Assembly (NCBI GenBank): GCA_003531345.1
Contig: DQGZ01000062.1
Location: forward strand, 1-7,484
DNA length: 7,484 nucleotides
From: Alphaproteobacteria bacterium
GTDB taxonomy: Bacteria; Pseudomonadota; Alphaproteobacteria; Rickettsiales; UBA8987
Reading direction: 5' to 3'
The stretch's first letter is position 1, and each line of letters opens with the position of its first letter. The translations under genes were made by a program, and so were the position numbers. The notes beneath the pieces were generated by a model. The model was not told where the DNA came from and searched no databases. It saw only the letters and a list, made by a program, of their open reading frames with translations. Positions 6,489 to 7,484 of the stretch are shown piece by piece.

Positions 6489-6564
6489 AGGAAATAGGAT
6501 TTAGGATTTAGGAAATAGTAAAGATTAAAAACTAATTCCTAATTCCTAACAACTAATTCCTAGG
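6489..6564. repeat. Inverted heptad repeat array directly before rimP
   Basis: The left arm (6489-6516) is exactly four 7-mers: AGGAAAT at both ends and AGGATTT twice between. The right arm (6532-6559) is also four 7-mers: CTAATTC three times and CTAACAA once. It is followed by CTAGG and then the rimP ATG. Bases 6504-6519 pair with 6531-6546 over 16 positions with two mismatches and an 11-base A-rich loop. There is no T-tract after the hairpin. The array takes the place where a Shine-Dalgarno would be expected. Confidence 0.8.
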
Positions 6565-7062
6565 ATGTTAGAGGAAAAAATACATAACCTTATTGAACCA
6601 GTTATCAACCAGCTTGGTTTGAACCTAGTTCTGGTGAAGATAAAGGGTAATATAAAAGGCAAAATACTTCAAGTTCTGCTAGAAAGGGCTGATGGCGGCA
6701 GCGTAAATGTTGAAAATTGCCAGCATGTTACACGTTCTATAAGTTCACTACTTGATGTAGAGAATGTATTCTCTGACAGGTACTATCTGGAAGTTTCATC
6801 TGCTGGGCTGGAAAGACCATTGGTAAAGAAGGCTGACTTTGAAAAATACACTGGTTTTTTGATTGCATTGAAGCTCAGGCTGCAACACCCAGATTTTGCA
6901 AGCAAGCGTTTCAAAGGGCGTTTGAAGAGCTTTAATGATGAAGGCTTCACCATTTATGATGAAGAAAGGAAACAGGACATTTTTACGGAGTTCTACAATC
7001 TTGATGATGCCAAGCTTGTGGTAACTGATGAAATGTTCAAATCAAAAGGAGCTAGGAATTAG
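6565..7062 (+). CDS. rimP: Ribosome maturation factor RimP
   Basis: RimP binds the 30S subunit and assists its maturation in the cytoplasm. The 165-residue protein has the family length. The N-terminal domain shows LIEPVINQLGLNLVLVKI (9-26), VLLERADGGSVNVENCQ (37-53) and the hallmark YYLEVSSAGLERPL (73-86). The C-terminal SH3-like domain covers about 88-155 and ends with FYNLDDAKLVV. The ATG at 6565 fits the family start; the in-frame codons upstream offer no ATG, GTG or TTG before a stop at 6547-6549. No spaced Shine-Dalgarno is visible; the bases before the ATG are the end of a heptad array (CCTAGG). The last two codons and the TAG stop lie inside the next heptad array. nusA follows 86 bp downstream, the conserved rimP-nusA order, so co-transcription is expected. 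Confidence 0.95.
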   Translation: MLEEKIHNLIEPVINQLGLNLVLVKIKGNIKGKILQVLLERADGGSVNVENCQHVTRSISSLLDVENVFSDRYYLEVSSAGLERPLVKKADFEKYTGFLIALKLRLQHPDFASKRFKGRLKSFNDEGFTIYDEERKQDIFTEFYNLDDAKLVVTDEMFKSKGARN

Positions 7063-7147
7063 GTTTTAGGTGTCAGAAAATTTACTGAAACCTGACACCT
7101 GAAACCTAACTAAACCATAACTTTACTAACAACTAAACACTAAACTA
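7052..7147. repeat. Heptad repeat array and long hairpin between rimP and nusA
   Basis: The left arm begins inside rimP: CTAGGAA (7052-7058), TTAGGTT (7059-7065), TTAGGTG (7066-7072). The right side is nine consecutive 7-mers from 7085 to 7147, starting CTGAAAC and CTGACAC and drifting to TAAACAC and TAAACTA; it stops one base before the nusA ATG. Bases 7059-7076 pair with 7092-7109 over 18 positions, 17 Watson-Crick plus one G-U, around a 15-base loop. The stem contains the rimP stop codon (7060-7062). No T-tract follows, so it does not look like an intrinsic terminator. It may affect processing or stability of the rimP-nusA message. Confidence 0.85.
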
Positions 7148-7148
7148 T

Positions 7149-7484
7149 ATGGCACAAGCATTTTCAATTACAGGCGGAACTGAGATAATTCAGGTAGCAG
7201 ACGCAGTAGCGCGTGAGAAAAATCTTAACCGTGAATCGGTTATGACTGCGTTAGAGAGCGCAGTTGCATCAGTTGCTCGTAAAAAATATGGACATGAGCT
7301 TAACATAAGGGCGGCAATAAACCAGAAAGACGGCTCTATCAAAATTTTCCGTGACCTTAAAGTTGTTGAAAAGGCTGAGGATCACAATCAGGAAATAGAT
7401 AAAAAATTTGCCGTAAAAAAGAACCCTGCTGTTGAAATTGGTGAAACTATTTCTGAGGAATTGCCACCGATTGATTTCGGTCGT
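7149..7484 (+). CDS. nusA: Transcription termination/antitermination factor NusA, 3'-partial
   Basis: NusA binds RNA polymerase and modulates pausing, termination and antitermination. The 112 residues present cover most of the N-terminal RNAP-binding domain: EIIQVADAVAREKNLNRESV (12-31), then MTALESAVASVARKKYG (32-48), DGSIKIFRDLKVV, and at the window edge EELPPIDFGR, all in the family order. The remaining S1, KH and C-terminal domains lie beyond the window. The ATG at 7149 fits the family start with a few extra residues (MAQAFSITGG); the next upstream in-frame codons reach a stop at 7134-7136 with no other start. No Shine-Dalgarno is visible; the preceding bases are the A/C/T-rich end of a heptad array, with no G for more than 40 bases. 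It lies downstream of rimP in the conserved operon order. Confidence 0.95.
   Translation, partial: MAQAFSITGGTEIIQVADAVAREKNLNRESVMTALESAVASVARKKYGHELNIRAAINQKDGSIKIFRDLKVVEKAEDHNQEIDKKFAVKKNPAVEIGETISEELPPIDFGR

Larger units (their letters stand above)
6260..6564. other. Divergent intergenic region between fliK and rimP (305 bp)
   Basis: This stretch has no recognisable protein gene. From left to right it holds the short fliK leader, a -24/-12 promoter facing fliK, an AT-only inverted repeat (AAAAATAA at 6303-6310 and TTATTTTT at 6317-6324), two copies of TTATTGGTTA, a possible sigma-70 promoter facing rimP, an intrinsic terminator on the plus strand, a tandem 8-mer (TTGCCAGC at 6473-6480 and 6481-6488), and a heptad repeat array that ends at the rimP ATG. 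The left 190 bases are extremely AT-rich. Confidence 0.8.

Overview
The window is AT-rich and looks like chromosomal DNA of a flagellated Gram-negative bacterium, most likely an alphaproteobacterium. The support for that is the fliK-flgD-flgE order behind a sigma-54 type promoter, the style of the NusA N-terminus, and an outer-membrane beta-barrel protein. No taxonomic marker settles the assignment, so it is an inference. No rRNA, tRNA, CRISPR array, transposase or phage gene was seen.

Layout. Positions 1-858 (+) hold the 3' part of an intimin/invasin-type inverse autotransporter barrel gene that starts outside the window. It converges, with only 5 bp between stop codons, on a minus-strand block that is read right to left: fliK (6259-4991), flgD (4979-4296), a very large flgE (4266-1534) and recR (1457-864). 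After a 305-bp divergent intergenic region, rimP (6565-7062) and the 5' end of nusA (from 7149) run on the plus strand.

How the genes work together. FlgE is the hook subunit, FlgD the hook cap that assembles it, and FliK the hook-length ruler and export switch, so the three form one hook-building unit. A -24/-12 (sigma-54) promoter lies just upstream of fliK, and a 10-bp direct repeat sits at typical enhancer distances behind it. RecR (recombination mediator) follows flgE and may be co-transcribed. RimP (30S maturation) and NusA (transcription elongation/termination) form the conserved housekeeping pair at the start of the rimP-nusA-infB type operon.

Most unusual content. (1) Degenerate 7-bp-periodic repeat arrays occupy three intergenic sites (before recR, before rimP, between rimP and nusA). 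They are arranged as inverted arms, and they run to the rimP start codon and supply its stop codon. The three genes behind these arrays lack a usable Shine-Dalgarno sequence, whereas flgD and flgE have strong ones. (2) FlgE is about twice the enterobacterial length because of a duplicated block of about 215 residues. (3) The inverse autotransporter barrel ends with no passenger. (4) A perfect intrinsic terminator on the plus strand has no visible gene upstream.
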